A model generated the notes under the pieces. It saw nothing but the letters and a program-made list of their open reading frames with translations. It was not told the DNA's origin and searched no databases. Below are positions 1-5,049 of a stretch of 5,937 nucleotides of DNA, one piece after another. This DNA is from RGIG4608 sp045125655. Lineage in GTDB: Bacteria; Bacillota; Clostridia; Oscillospirales; CAG-272. Every line of letters starts with the position of its first letter. The stretch's first letter is position 1. A program made the translations under genes and the position numbers. The stretch lies in assembly GCA_045125655.1 (NCBI GenBank), contig JBGVNP010000050.1, positions 1 to 5,937 on the forward strand, in the 5' to 3' direction.

Positions 1-82
1 TCTCAAATTCCTCCATCGCTTTGAAAGGGTCATAGGAACCAAGAAAATGGTTGTTGCGTGCAAAGGGTGTAAGTTCAAACAT
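1..82 (-). CDS. hsp20: Hsp20-type small heat-shock protein, N-terminus only
   Basis: The reverse strand opens with ATG at 82..80 and reads MFELTPFARNNHFLGSYDPF, then KAMEEFE, before leaving the window. This matches the start of clostridial Hsp18/Hsp20 proteins, which typically begin MFG-x-x-PF-R-x-N and soon carry a DPF motif. Family members are cytoplasmic ATP-independent chaperones that hold unfolding proteins in oligomers. The alpha-crystallin domain itself lies outside the window, so the assignment rests on 27 residues and on the CIRCE operator upstream. An excellent ribosome site, AAGGAGG at 97..91, sits 8 nt before the ATG and fixes the start. The leader is long, about 100 nt or more, with inverted repeats that could control translation. 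Sure of a CDS here; fairly sure of the family. Confidence 0.8.
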   Translation of the reverse strand, partial: MFELTPFARNNHFLGSYDPFKAMEEFE

Positions 83-90
83 AACAGAAT

Positions 91-97
91 CCTCCTT
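91..97 (-). promoter_or_regulatory. Ribosome binding site of hsp20
   Basis: AAGGAGG on the reverse strand, 8 nt before the ATG at 82..80. It is worth listing because leader sequence at 135..127 on the same strand (AUCAUCCUU in the RNA) can pair with AAGGAGGAU (97..89) at 8 of 9 positions. It could therefore be masked in the mRNA. Confidence 0.75.
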
Positions 98-123
98 ATA
101 GATTTTGTGTTTATAGTATTTGT

Positions 124-177
124 TGAAAGGATGATTTTTATACGAGATTCAGGCGCCTTTTGAATCTCTTCCTTTCA
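124..177 (-). promoter_or_regulatory. Nested inverted repeats in hsp20 leader
   Basis: Two perfect inverted repeats are nested here: TGAAAGG (124-130) with CCTTTCA (171-177), and GAGATTCA (144-151) with TGAATCTC (161-168), the inner loop being 9 nt. In the hsp20 transcript they would form a two-tier hairpin just upstream of the ribosome site. The CCUUU side of the outer stem is also the best partner for the ribosome site, so the two pairings exclude each other. Small heat-shock genes often carry RNA thermometers, but this matches no named class I can recognise (no evident ROSE or fourU core). The structure is seen; the function is inferred. Confidence 0.5.
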
Positions 178-179
178 CG

Positions 180-185
180 ATTATA
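180..185 (-). promoter_or_regulatory. Possible -10 box for hsp20
   Basis: TATAAT on the reverse strand at 185..180. The hexamer 17 nt upstream (TATGAA, 208..203) is a poor -35. If used, it would start the transcript just at the outer leader stem and put CIRCE more than 50 nt upstream, which is unusual for HrcA control. A promoter overlapping CIRCE is therefore also possible. Confidence 0.3.
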
Positions 186-240
186 TTGTAAACCTAAATT
201 GTTTCATAATTGTTATGAAAAAATGTCATATTTGTAAATA

Positions 241-267
241 TTAGCACTCTAACAAATAGAGTGCTAA
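241..267. promoter_or_regulatory. CIRCE operator (HrcA binding site)
   Basis: TTAGCACTC (241-249), a 9-nt spacer, then GAGTGCTAA (259-267) is an exact match to the CIRCE consensus TTAGCACTC-N9-GAGTGCTAA. HrcA represses heat-shock genes such as groESL and dnaK through this palindrome, and in some clostridia hsp18/hsp20 genes too. The only intact gene it could serve is the leftward hsp20, whose start lies about 160 bp away. To the right lies only decayed sequence. Confidence 0.93.
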
Positions 268-318
268 TAAAACCAAGGCGTTCAATGATGCTAAATCAAG
301 TTTAACTCCCAAATAATT

Positions 319-341
319 AGCAGATACAAAAGTTATCTGCT
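319..341. terminator. Small inverted repeat, possible weak terminator
   Basis: AGCAGATA (319-326) and TATCTGCT (334-341) form a perfect 8-bp stem with a 7-nt loop. It lies at the end of the decayed leftward reading frame (stop at 343..341) and before hsp20. Neither side has a strong T-run (TTATTTTG on the plus side, AATTATTTG on the minus side), so termination would be weak. Confidence 0.35.
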
Positions 342-561
342 TATTTTGCAGCGTTTCTTCGTTTGGTATGCTTTCTGACAAGTTCTATAATAAGCAGTAT
401 AGCAGCATAGCCAACAGCATAAATAGGTGCAGTTACCCAAGCCGTCAAGGGTGTTTTTCAAGCAGGGGCTCCGTGATATGAAACGAGTCCTCAAAGCCAA
501 ATACCGACATTTGAAATAGATTATACCACTTCTCGTCAATTAGTTCAAGTGCGTAAGCGTT
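341..561 (-). pseudogene. Decayed C-terminus of an unrecognised membrane protein
   Basis: Directly after the MocR stop codon and in the same frame, the reverse strand reads a protein-like stretch NAYALELIDEKWYNLF, then QMSVFGFEDSFHITEPLLEK, and stops at 447..445. Adding one A in the AAAAA run near 455 switches to the frame that continues TPLTAWVTAPIYAVGYAAIL, LIIELVRKHTKRRNAAK, and ends at TAA 343..341. The joined tail has one hydrophobic helix followed by a basic tail, as at the C-terminus of an integral membrane protein. There is no ribosome site before the internal ATG at 510. I read this as a gene remnant with a frameshift, left by a deletion that also removed the end of the MocR gene. 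The original family is not recognised. The rest of 268-340 holds nothing I can name. Confidence 0.4.
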
Positions 562-1644
562 TTACTTGACAGCTTTTCTCAAATGCCTTCTGACCCGGTT
601 TACGTGTCTTTCAAAATCACCGCTGTTGATGAGCTTTGCAATGACAAGCTGCTCAAAGGTGGGAACCGTGCAAGAATTAAATCCAAGCTTTTCCTCAAAG
701 ACCTTTACAAGTTTTTTTGGAAGAACCATATAACCCACACGCAAGGAGGGAGAAATGGTTTTGGAGAAGGTATTGAGATAGATCACGTTGTCCTTCTCGG
801 CAAGCGAAAAGAGGGTTTCCTCCGGCTTTGTAGATACCGAAAACTCGGATTCGAAGTCATCCTCTATAATATATCTATCGCCTCTGTTTGACCAACGGAT
901 ATATTCGTGTCGCTTGGATGCAGATGCCGTGATACCGGTGGGAAAGCTTCGATAGGGGGTGGTATGTAGAATAGTCGCACCCGAACGAAGCAGAGCCGTG
1001 CTGTCAATACCGTCTTGAGAGAGTGGCAGAGGCTCGTACTTGACTTCTGCGGCGCGATAGACCTGCTCTATCTTCTTGTAGGACGGCGACTCTATACCGA
1101 ATACAGATTTCTTGCCAAGTAGCTCAATAATTAAGGAATAGAGATATTCCGATCCCGATCCGATAATGATCTGCTCGGTGGTAACGTTGATGCCTCGGTT
1201 CTTTGCAAGATACCGCTGAATGGCTTCTCGGAGCTGTAAGCACCCAGATCCAGGAGAACGTTCGAGAATATTTTCGCCGTAATCAGTAAGAATACCTCGC
1301 ATTGTCTTAGAGAGAACAGAAAAAGGGAAGTCAGGGTAGTTGTGCTTCTTATGTTCGATCGGTAGTGCTTTTGACTGCACCTCATCGATCAGTGCAAAGT
1401 GGTCGTCCTTTCGAAAGATCACAACGAATCCGCTGCGCTCTCTTGATTCCACGTATCCCTCATCGCACAGGAGCGCATAGGCGTGGTCAACCGTGACCAT
1501 GCTGACATCAAGCTCGTCACAAAGCGAACGCATAGAAGGGAGCTTTGCACCGAGTGGGTAAATTCCATCAATAATATCCTGCCGTATCTGTTTGTAGATT
1601 TGTAAGTAAACAGGACGGCTGTTTTTGTCTATTAAATATTTCAT
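562..1644 (-). CDS. GntR/MocR-type PLP-binding regulator, C-terminally truncated
   Basis: The 360-residue product has an N-terminal GntR winged helix (about 8-75, with PVYLQIYKQIRQDI and LPSMRSLCDELDVS). An aminotransferase-fold domain follows, carrying EDDFESEF (261-268, Asp for the PLP ring nitrogen) and FSKTISPSLRVGY with K295 as the likely Schiff-base lysine. This is the MocR subfamily (PdxR, GabR), which senses PLP-related ligands. Divergent placement next to a pyridoxamine kinase supports a PdxR-like role. Family members usually run to about 460-480 residues. Here the protein stops shortly after GDFERHVNRVRRHLRKAVK, so the small C-terminal subdomain is missing and membrane-protein debris follows in frame. 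It may be non-functional, or keep DNA binding only. The ribosome site is poor: GGAG lies 16 nt before the ATG, and an in-frame stop just upstream rules out an earlier start. Confidence 0.85.
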   Translation of the reverse strand: MKYLIDKNSRPVYLQIYKQIRQDIIDGIYPLGAKLPSMRSLCDELDVSMVTVDHAYALLCDEGYVESRERSGFVVIFRKDDHFALIDEVQSKALPIEHKKHNYPDFPFSVLSKTMRGILTDYGENILERSPGSGCLQLREAIQRYLAKNRGINVTTEQIIIGSGSEYLYSLIIELLGKKSVFGIESPSYKKIEQVYRAAEVKYEPLPLSQDGIDSTALLRSGATILHTTPYRSFPTGITASASKRHEYIRWSNRGDRYIIEDDFESEFSVSTKPEETLFSLAEKDNVIYLNTFSKTISPSLRVGYMVLPKKLVKVFEEKLGFNSCTVPTFEQLVIAKLINSGDFERHVNRVRRHLRKAVK

Positions 1645-1736
1645 CTGTATATATTAAATTCTCCAAAACTGATTATTTTAATATAAGCAGATTTATTATA
1701 TAATATTTTCAAGCAAAAATCAAGGAGTTTTGAAAA
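1645..1736. promoter_or_regulatory. Divergent promoter region of MocR gene and B6 operon
   Basis: This 92-bp AT-rich gap separates the MocR start from the kinase start. On the plus strand TATAAT (1699-1704) is a good -10. The hexamer 17 nt upstream (TTTTAA, 1676-1681) is a weak -35, as expected for an activated promoter. Two loosely similar AT-rich stretches (GATTATTTTAATATA at 1671-1685 and GATTTATTATATAATA at 1690-1705) lie about 19 bp apart. MocR proteins bind direct repeats of this kind, but the match is too loose to call an operator. The kinase ribosome site AAGGAG is at 1722-1727. Confidence 0.5.
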
Positions 1737-2561
1737 ATGTCTCATAACAATCAAAAAAAGATTGCTGTTATCAACGATTTTTGCGGATTCGGGCGGTGTT
1801 CAATTGCGGCATCGCTTCCAATCATATCCGCAATGAAGATACAGTGCTGTCCGTTGCCAACCTCAATCTTTTCCAATCATACAGGATTTGAGAGCTTTTT
1901 CTATACCGATTACACCGAGCATATGAACCGATATATGGACGAGTGGAAAAAGCTCGACTTAAAGTTTAACGGTATCTTGACCGGCTTTCTTGGCTCTCCC
2001 GAGCAGATCGGAATTGTAAAGCGATTTATTGAACTGTTTAAGACAAAGGAAAATATCACCGTCATTGATCCCGTTATGGGAGACTACGGCAAGCTTTATC
2101 CAACCTATTCGCCGCTTTTAGCAGAACAGATGTCATCACTGGTTCCGCTTGCAGATATTCTTACACCCAATCTGACCGAGGCTTGTATCCTCACAAATAC
2201 CGAATACAGACCGGATATGAACGAGGATGAACTTTACGCTATCTGCGAGAAGCTATCTGCGATGGGCCCGAAGAAGATCGTGGTTTCGGGACTTGAACGA
2301 GGAGACAGCCTTGAAAATTACATATATGAAGCAGGGAAGACACCACAGATAATTCTTGAACACAAGGTGGGACCTTTCCGTTCGGGAACCGGCGACGTAT
2401 TTTCCTCCATCATAGTAGCCGATGCGGTAAACGGAGTTGAATTTGCAGCTTCCATACGACATGCCTCCTCGTTTATTGCAAAGGTTTTAAGAAGAACTCT
2501 CGAGCTTGACCTTCCGAAAACGGACGGAATATGCTTTGAAGAATATTTAACGGAAATATAA
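1737..2561 (+). CDS. Pyridoxamine/pyridoxal kinase (PdxY-like)
   Basis: This cytoplasmic ribokinase-fold enzyme phosphorylates B6 vitamers (pyridoxamine, pyridoxal, pyridoxine) with ATP in the PLP salvage pathway. The 274-residue product begins with KKIAVINDFCGFGRCS (7-22), followed by QCCPLPTSIFSNHTGF, both typical of Firmicute pyridoxamine kinases. It has VIDPVMGDYGKLY, TPNLTEA and the anion-hole motif GTGD (217-220), whose D220 is the expected catalytic base. Length is normal for the family. AAGGAG at 1722-1727, 9 nt before the ATG, fixes the start. It is the first gene of a three-gene operon; its TAA (2559-2561) touches the ribosome site of the next gene. The MocR regulator is divergent. 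Confidence in the kinase family is high; which vitamer is preferred cannot be read from the sequence. Confidence 0.93.
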   Translation: MSHNNQKKIAVINDFCGFGRCSIAASLPIISAMKIQCCPLPTSIFSNHTGFESFFYTDYTEHMNRYMDEWKKLDLKFNGILTGFLGSPEQIGIVKRFIELFKTKENITVIDPVMGDYGKLYPTYSPLLAEQMSSLVPLADILTPNLTEACILTNTEYRPDMNEDELYAICEKLSAMGPKKIVVSGLERGDSLENYIYEAGKTPQIILEHKVGPFRSGTGDVFSSIIVADAVNGVEFAASIRHASSFIAKVLRRTLELDLPKTDGICFEEYLTEI

Positions 2562-2572
2562 GGAGTTTCATT

Positions 2573-3085
2573 ATGCAAAACAAAAAAATCAGACTGATGT
2601 GCTTTGCCGGCATCTTTACGGCAATCGTGTTTGTATTTACCGCTTATCTTCACATACCGAGCCACACCGGATATACCCATATTGGTGACGGCTTTATCTA
2701 TCTTGCCGCCTGCTTGCTCCCTCTGCCTTACGCGATGTTCGTAGGTGCTGCGGGTGCGCTTCTCGCAGACTGTCTTACAGGTTTTGCAATCTGGGCACCC
2801 GGATCCGTGATCATCAAAACGGCAGCCGTTCTGTTCTTCTCGCGCAAGAGCAAAAACATTGTGTGCTGGAGAAACATCATAGCCTTGATCCCTGCATGGA
2901 TCCTTTGCATCGGCGGATACTATTTGTATGAAGCATTGATCACGGGTAACTTTGTAGCTCCTCTTGCCGGCATCCCCGGATACATCACACAGTCTGCCCT
3001 CAGCACCGCGCTCTTTGTGATTGGCGGTATCGCTATGGATAGACTGAACGTAAGAGCAAAGCTGAACGGAGGTGGCTCCTTATGA
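2573..3085 (+). CDS. ECF transporter S component, probably for a B6 vitamer
   Basis: This 170-residue integral membrane protein has about five or six hydrophobic helices: roughly 8-25, 41-67 (possibly two), 78-90, 102-121 and 138-152. It has the ECF S-component signature layout: HIGDGFIYLAACLLP near 37-51, then GAAGALLADCLTGF and WAPGSVIIKT. S components bind a vitamin in the membrane and work with a shared EcfAA'T energising module, which is not in this window. The kinase upstream and the MocR regulator argue for a pyridoxine/pyridoxal-type substrate (PdxU-like), with phosphorylation trapping the vitamin. This is inferred from context, not from binding residues. AGGAG at 2561-2565, overlapping the kinase stop, lies 7 nt before the ATG. 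The gene ends in an ATGA overlap with the next one. Confidence 0.85.
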   Translation: MQNKKIRLMCFAGIFTAIVFVFTAYLHIPSHTGYTHIGDGFIYLAACLLPLPYAMFVGAAGALLADCLTGFAIWAPGSVIIKTAAVLFFSRKSKNIVCWRNIIALIPAWILCIGGYYLYEALITGNFVAPLAGIPGYITQSALSTALFVIGGIAMDRLNVRAKLNGGGSL

Positions 3086-3687
3086 TGACCATTACATATC
3101 CCGTCCATAATGGAATCTATGTGAATATGACCAATCGCTGTCCTTGCGCCTGCACCTTCTGTCTGCGTAAGCAAAGCGCTCACGTTTATGGTTCGGACTC
3201 TCTGTGGCTTGAAAGAGAACCTACGGTAGAAGAGGTCTGTGAGAGTATTGATAAATGGGATCTTAGCAAATACAGTGAAATCGTATTCTGTGGCTACGGT
3301 GAGCCGACAATGCGCCTTGACGATCTTCTTAAGGTGGCAGCATACATTAAGTCGAAGAGCAATATTCCACTCCGTATCAATACCAACGGACTTGCCGATT
3401 TGATTGCAGGTGAAAAGGTTGCGCATAAGCTTGAGGGCCTCATTGACACCGTTTCTGTCAGCCTGAACGCGACCAACAAGGAGGACTACTTCAAGCTTGT
3501 CCGTCCTAAGTTTGGTATCGATTCCTATGACGCCATGCTGAGCTTCACAAAGGAATGTACCAAATACGTTCCCAACGTTATTATGACTGTAGTTGACGAG
3601 GTTACCTCCAAGGAAGAGCAAGAGAAGTGCCGCGAGATTTGCGAGTCTATCGGAGCAAAGCTCCGCGTAAGACCTTACGAAAAGTAA
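3082..3687 (+). CDS. Small radical SAM protein, TatD-associated type
   Basis: The 201-residue product has the radical SAM cluster motif CxxxCxxC at C20, C24 and C27 (RCPCACTFC, with an extra C22). It then has the GGE-like FCGYGEPT (69-76), RINTNG (98-103) and SVSLNA (125-130), in the usual order of a short SAM barrel. C20/C24/C27 should hold a [4Fe-4S] cluster that cleaves S-adenosylmethionine. Size and sequence resemble the family named for linkage or fusion to TatD nucleases. No TatD gene is seen here, and the reaction of that family is unknown to me. GGAGG at 3068-3072 lies 9 nt before ATG 3082, which overlaps the previous stop (ATGA); a second ATG at 3085 is less well spaced. It is the last gene of the B6 operon, so it may act on B6 metabolism or merely be co-transcribed. 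Confidence 0.87.
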   Translation: MMTITYPVHNGIYVNMTNRCPCACTFCLRKQSAHVYGSDSLWLEREPTVEEVCESIDKWDLSKYSEIVFCGYGEPTMRLDDLLKVAAYIKSKSNIPLRINTNGLADLIAGEKVAHKLEGLIDTVSVSLNATNKEDYFKLVRPKFGIDSYDAMLSFTKECTKYVPNVIMTVVDEVTSKEEQEKCREICESIGAKLRVRPYEK

Positions 3688-3700
3688 GCATAGCTTATTT
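3682..3700 (+). terminator. Weak hairpin at end of B6 operon
   Basis: An imperfect 8-bp stem (3682-3689 with 3693-3700, one G-U pair, 3-nt loop) overlaps the stop codon of the radical SAM gene. The T-run is short and followed by C and As, so it is at best a weak terminator. I see no better one for the operon before the next promoter. Confidence 0.25.
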
Positions 3701-3711
3701 TCAAAAACCTG

Positions 3712-3739
3712 TTGACTTTTTATTATATGATGCTATAAT
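3712..3739 (+). promoter_or_regulatory. Strong sigma-A promoter of the tRNA-like RNA
   Basis: TTGACT (3712-3717), 16-nt AT-rich spacer, TATAAT (3734-3739). This is the best promoter in the window. Transcription should begin near 3746. There is no open reading frame with a ribosome site before the terminator at 3856-3903, so the product is most likely an untranslated RNA. Confidence 0.8.
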
Positions 3740-3760
3740 ATACGAGTAAAGAATATATGA

Positions 3761-3860
3761 GTTCCCCAACTCATAGGGCTTAAAATTAAGAGATTCGTTG
3801 ATTTGGTTGTAACACTAACTAAATCAGGGGTCTTTGGTTCAAGTCCAAAAAGGGGAGCCA
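3761..3860 (+). ncRNA. tRNA-like small RNA of unknown kind
   Basis: A stand-alone RNA unit between a strong promoter and a strong terminator. Its 3' half looks like a tRNA: T-arm TTTGG-TTCAAGT-CCAAA (3833-3849, exact GGTTCAAGTCC consensus), then AAGGGGA, G and CCA (3858-3860). GUUCCCC (3761-3767) can pair with GGGGAGC (3852-3858), closing the molecule. Between them lie a possible D-like hairpin (CUUA/UAAG, 3779-3790) and a 10-bp stem (3799-3808 with 3817-3826, 8-nt loop) where an anticodon arm would be. As a normal tRNA it fails: acceptor and T stems are separated by two As (or two A-A mismatches result), the anticodon stem is twice too long, and no D-loop GG signature is placed correctly. 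It could be a degenerate tRNA or a separate structured RNA. The 3' 40 nt recur at 4052-4092. Confidence 0.5.
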
Positions 3861-3903
3861 AGAGAAAAGCACCGCAAAAGCGGTGCTTTTTTCTTGGCTT
3901 TTT
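3856..3903 (+). terminator. Intrinsic terminator of the tRNA-like RNA
   Basis: A 20-bp hairpin: 3856-3875 pairs with 3880-3899 with one G-U pair, around an AAAA loop, and is followed by a T-rich tail (TTTTTCTTCTT). The core AAAAGCACCGC/GCGGTGCTTTT is perfect. The base of the stem uses AGCCA, the last five nucleotides of the tRNA-like RNA, so closing the RNA on GUUCCCC and fully zipping the terminator compete. Confidence 0.9.
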
Positions 3904-3964
3904 CTTCTTAAACTTATGCCAAAGTCCTCGTATTATTGAGAGGCAGGCAGTCGAAGACTGCTAG

Positions 3965-4010
3965 TGACTGCAAGTTTTGTGGTTTTCGTTAGAAAATGCC
4001 ACTCGTAAGA
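3965..4010. repeat. Dispersed repeat, copy A
   Basis: A 46-bp segment that matches 5338-5383 at 39 of 46 positions by eye, including the first 22 bases identical. It follows a 6-bp hairpin (GCAGTC at 3947-3952 with GACTGC at 3956-3961, GAA loop). No reading frame with a ribosome site covers it. It lies in the 632-bp gene-free stretch between the radical SAM gene and the nuclease gene. Confidence 0.75.
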
Positions 4011-4051
4011 GGGGTAAACAAAATCTTGTGCCATAAGCGTAGCGTTGGCTG

Positions 4052-4092
4052 AAATCAGGGGGTATTTGGTTCAAGTCCAAAAAGGGGAGCCA
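4052..4092 (+). repeat. Second copy of the tRNA-like 3' end
   Basis: This 41-nt segment repeats 3821-3860 almost exactly: AAATCAGGGG is shared, a 1-nt insertion and one substitution follow, and then 28 nt through GGGGAGCCA are identical. The upstream half of the RNA (promoter, GTTCCCC, 10-bp stem) is absent. It is therefore only a 3' copy, as found where an element integrates at the 3' end of a tRNA gene. Confidence 0.85.
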
Positions 4093-4220
4093 TAATGGTG
4101 CAACAATTTTGCACCCTAACACAAAAGTCCTTGAATTTCAAGGACTTTTTGTGTTTTTAGGGATAAAAATACCTCTCTTTCACCGTTGCACCTTTTCTTG
4201 ACCCTTATGGACTTGAACCA
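4067..4220. repeat. Nested palindrome with T-arm-like outer arms
   Basis: There are three nested inverted repeats. The outer one is TGGTTCAAGTCCA (4067-4079) with its exact complement at 4208-4220. The middle one is GGTGCAAC (4097-4104) with GTTGCACC (4185-4192). The inner one is the terminator hairpin at 4119-4154. The spacings between outer and middle arms are similar (17 and 15 nt). The left arm is the repeated tRNA-like 3' end; the right arm is a third, diverged copy pointing the other way. A local alternative, GGTGCAA (4097-4103) with TTGCACC (4109-4115), also forms. This resembles a small non-autonomous palindromic element, but no terminal target duplication was found. Confidence 0.6.
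4119..4158. terminator. Terminator hairpin inside the palindrome
   Basis: A 16-bp stem (4119-4134 with 4138-4154, one bulged T, ATT loop) with core AAAGTCC/GGACTTT is followed by TTTTT (4154-4158). The As on the left allow use from the other strand as well. It separates the RNA/repeat region from the nuclease gene promoter. Confidence 0.8.
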
Positions 4221-4248
4221 GCGACTTTTTTTATATTACCAAAAGTTA

Positions 4249-4277
4249 TTGCCAATTAAACAAAGATATGTTATACT
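4249..4277 (+). promoter_or_regulatory. Promoter of the Mrr-FtsK-gamma gene
   Basis: TTGCCA (4249-4254), 17-nt spacer, TATACT (4272-4277). A TATAAT follows at 4278-4283 but would need a 23-nt spacer. The transcript would start near 4285, some 35 nt before the ATG, and the gene is probably transcribed on its own. Confidence 0.6.
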
Positions 4278-4319
4278 TATAATAGAGCAGAATGTATTGT
4301 ACTAAAGGAGACGGCTAAA

Positions 4320-5048
4320 ATGGGACTATTTGCTTTATTTAAGAGAAACAAGCCTCAACCAAATGACGAGAATTACATAAATTCTACAATAAGTAGTATT
4401 TTGCAGGAGTTGAGTGAGAAAAGTGATAAAAATGTTACTATGGAAAACTTTGATGACTTAGAAGGATTGGAGTTTGAAAATTGGTGTGCCAATCTTTTAA
4501 GGAATAATGGATTTATCCATGTGGAAGTTACCAGAGCAAGCGGCGATCAAGGAGTTGATATATTAGCCGAAAAAGGCGAAATTAAATATGCAATACAATG
4601 CAAATGCTATTCAAGTGATTTGGGTAATTCGCCAATTCAAGAAGTACACGCAGGTAAAAGTATGTATAATTGCCACGTTGGTGTAGTAATGACTAATCGC
4701 CACTTTACCAGTGGAGCAGAAGAACTTGCTAAAGTAACAGGGGTTTTGCTTTGGGATAGAGAAAAGCTTTTACAGATGCAGTCAAATTGTGAAAGTAGCG
4801 AAAACAATTATATATTGGAAAAAGGACTTGATACTGATCCTATGTTTTTAGATGCTATTGATTTGGCTTTGGCAGAAGGTAAAATAAACACTTCTTTGCT
4901 TCAACGAAATCTTATGATAGGATACGGCAGGGCAGCAAAATTAATTGACAAAATGGAAGAAATGGGCATAGTAACCAAGGCTGATGGTAGCAAACCAAGA
5001 AAAGTTATAATGTCCAAAGATGATGTCGTAAAAATGTTGATAAAGTAA
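4320..5048 (+). CDS. Mrr-type endonuclease domain fused to FtsK-gamma winged helix
   Basis: The 242-residue product has a charged N-terminus (1-45), then a PD-(D/E)xK nuclease domain of the Mrr-catalytic family (about 46-150). Visible motifs are LEGLEFENWCANLL (E51/E53), SGDQGVDI (D80) and IQCKCY (Q93, K95), with the usual IQEV and VVMTNRHFT further on. Residues about 172-233 (DPMFLDAIDLALAEGKINTS, then LLQRNLMIGYGRAAKLIDKM and DGSKPRKV) match the FtsK/SpoIIIE gamma domain, the winged helix that reads DNA orientation sequences in the translocase. Here it has no motor domain and probably supplies DNA binding. All nuclease residues look intact. AAAGGAG at 4304-4310, 9 nt before the ATG, supports the start. 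No methylase or partner gene is nearby, so it is a lone nuclease. The gene is visibly more AT-rich than the B6 operon, which suggests transfer. Confidence 0.88.
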   Translation: MGLFALFKRNKPQPNDENYINSTISSILQELSEKSDKNVTMENFDDLEGLEFENWCANLLRNNGFIHVEVTRASGDQGVDILAEKGEIKYAIQCKCYSSDLGNSPIQEVHAGKSMYNCHVGVVMTNRHFTSGAEELAKVTGVLLWDREKLLQMQSNCESSENNYILEKGLDTDPMFLDAIDLALAEGKINTSLLQRNLMIGYGRAAKLIDKMEEMGIVTKADGSKPRKVIMSKDDVVKMLIK

Positions 5049-5049
5049 T

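Noticed and set aside
333..539. 68-codon minus-strand ORF rich in Cys and Tyr
   Set aside because: Its frame differs from the protein-like remnant frames in the same stretch, composition looks random, and it has no ribosome site.
583..891. 102-codon plus-strand ORF
   Set aside because: It lies fully antisense to the MocR gene, which has clear family motifs; no ribosome site or family resemblance.
2318..3621. Minus-strand ORFs of 60-233 codons opposite the B6 operon
   Set aside because: They are shadows of the kinase, ECF S component and radical SAM genes, whose motifs, starts and spacing are convincing.
3761..3860. Calling the RNA a normal tRNA, or tRNA-Sec because of its length near 98 nt
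   Set aside because: The acceptor strand AAGGGGA has no full 7-bp partner in phase with the T-arm, the D-arm is not recognisable, and the central stem is 10 bp with an 8-nt loop and no clear anticodon. The selenocysteine layout (8-bp acceptor, long D stem) also does not fit.
3746..3903. T-box or other riboswitch upstream of a terminator
   Set aside because: There is no T-box AGGGUGGNACCGCG motif, and the first downstream gene is over 400 bp away beyond another terminator, so no controlled gene is visible.
3821..4220. CRISPR array from the repeated 28-mer
   Set aside because: There are only two direct copies and one inverted, diverged copy, with unequal spacers and no cas genes.
4067..4220. 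Complete insertion sequence
   Set aside because: No transposase frame is present, and no target-site duplication was seen beside the arms.
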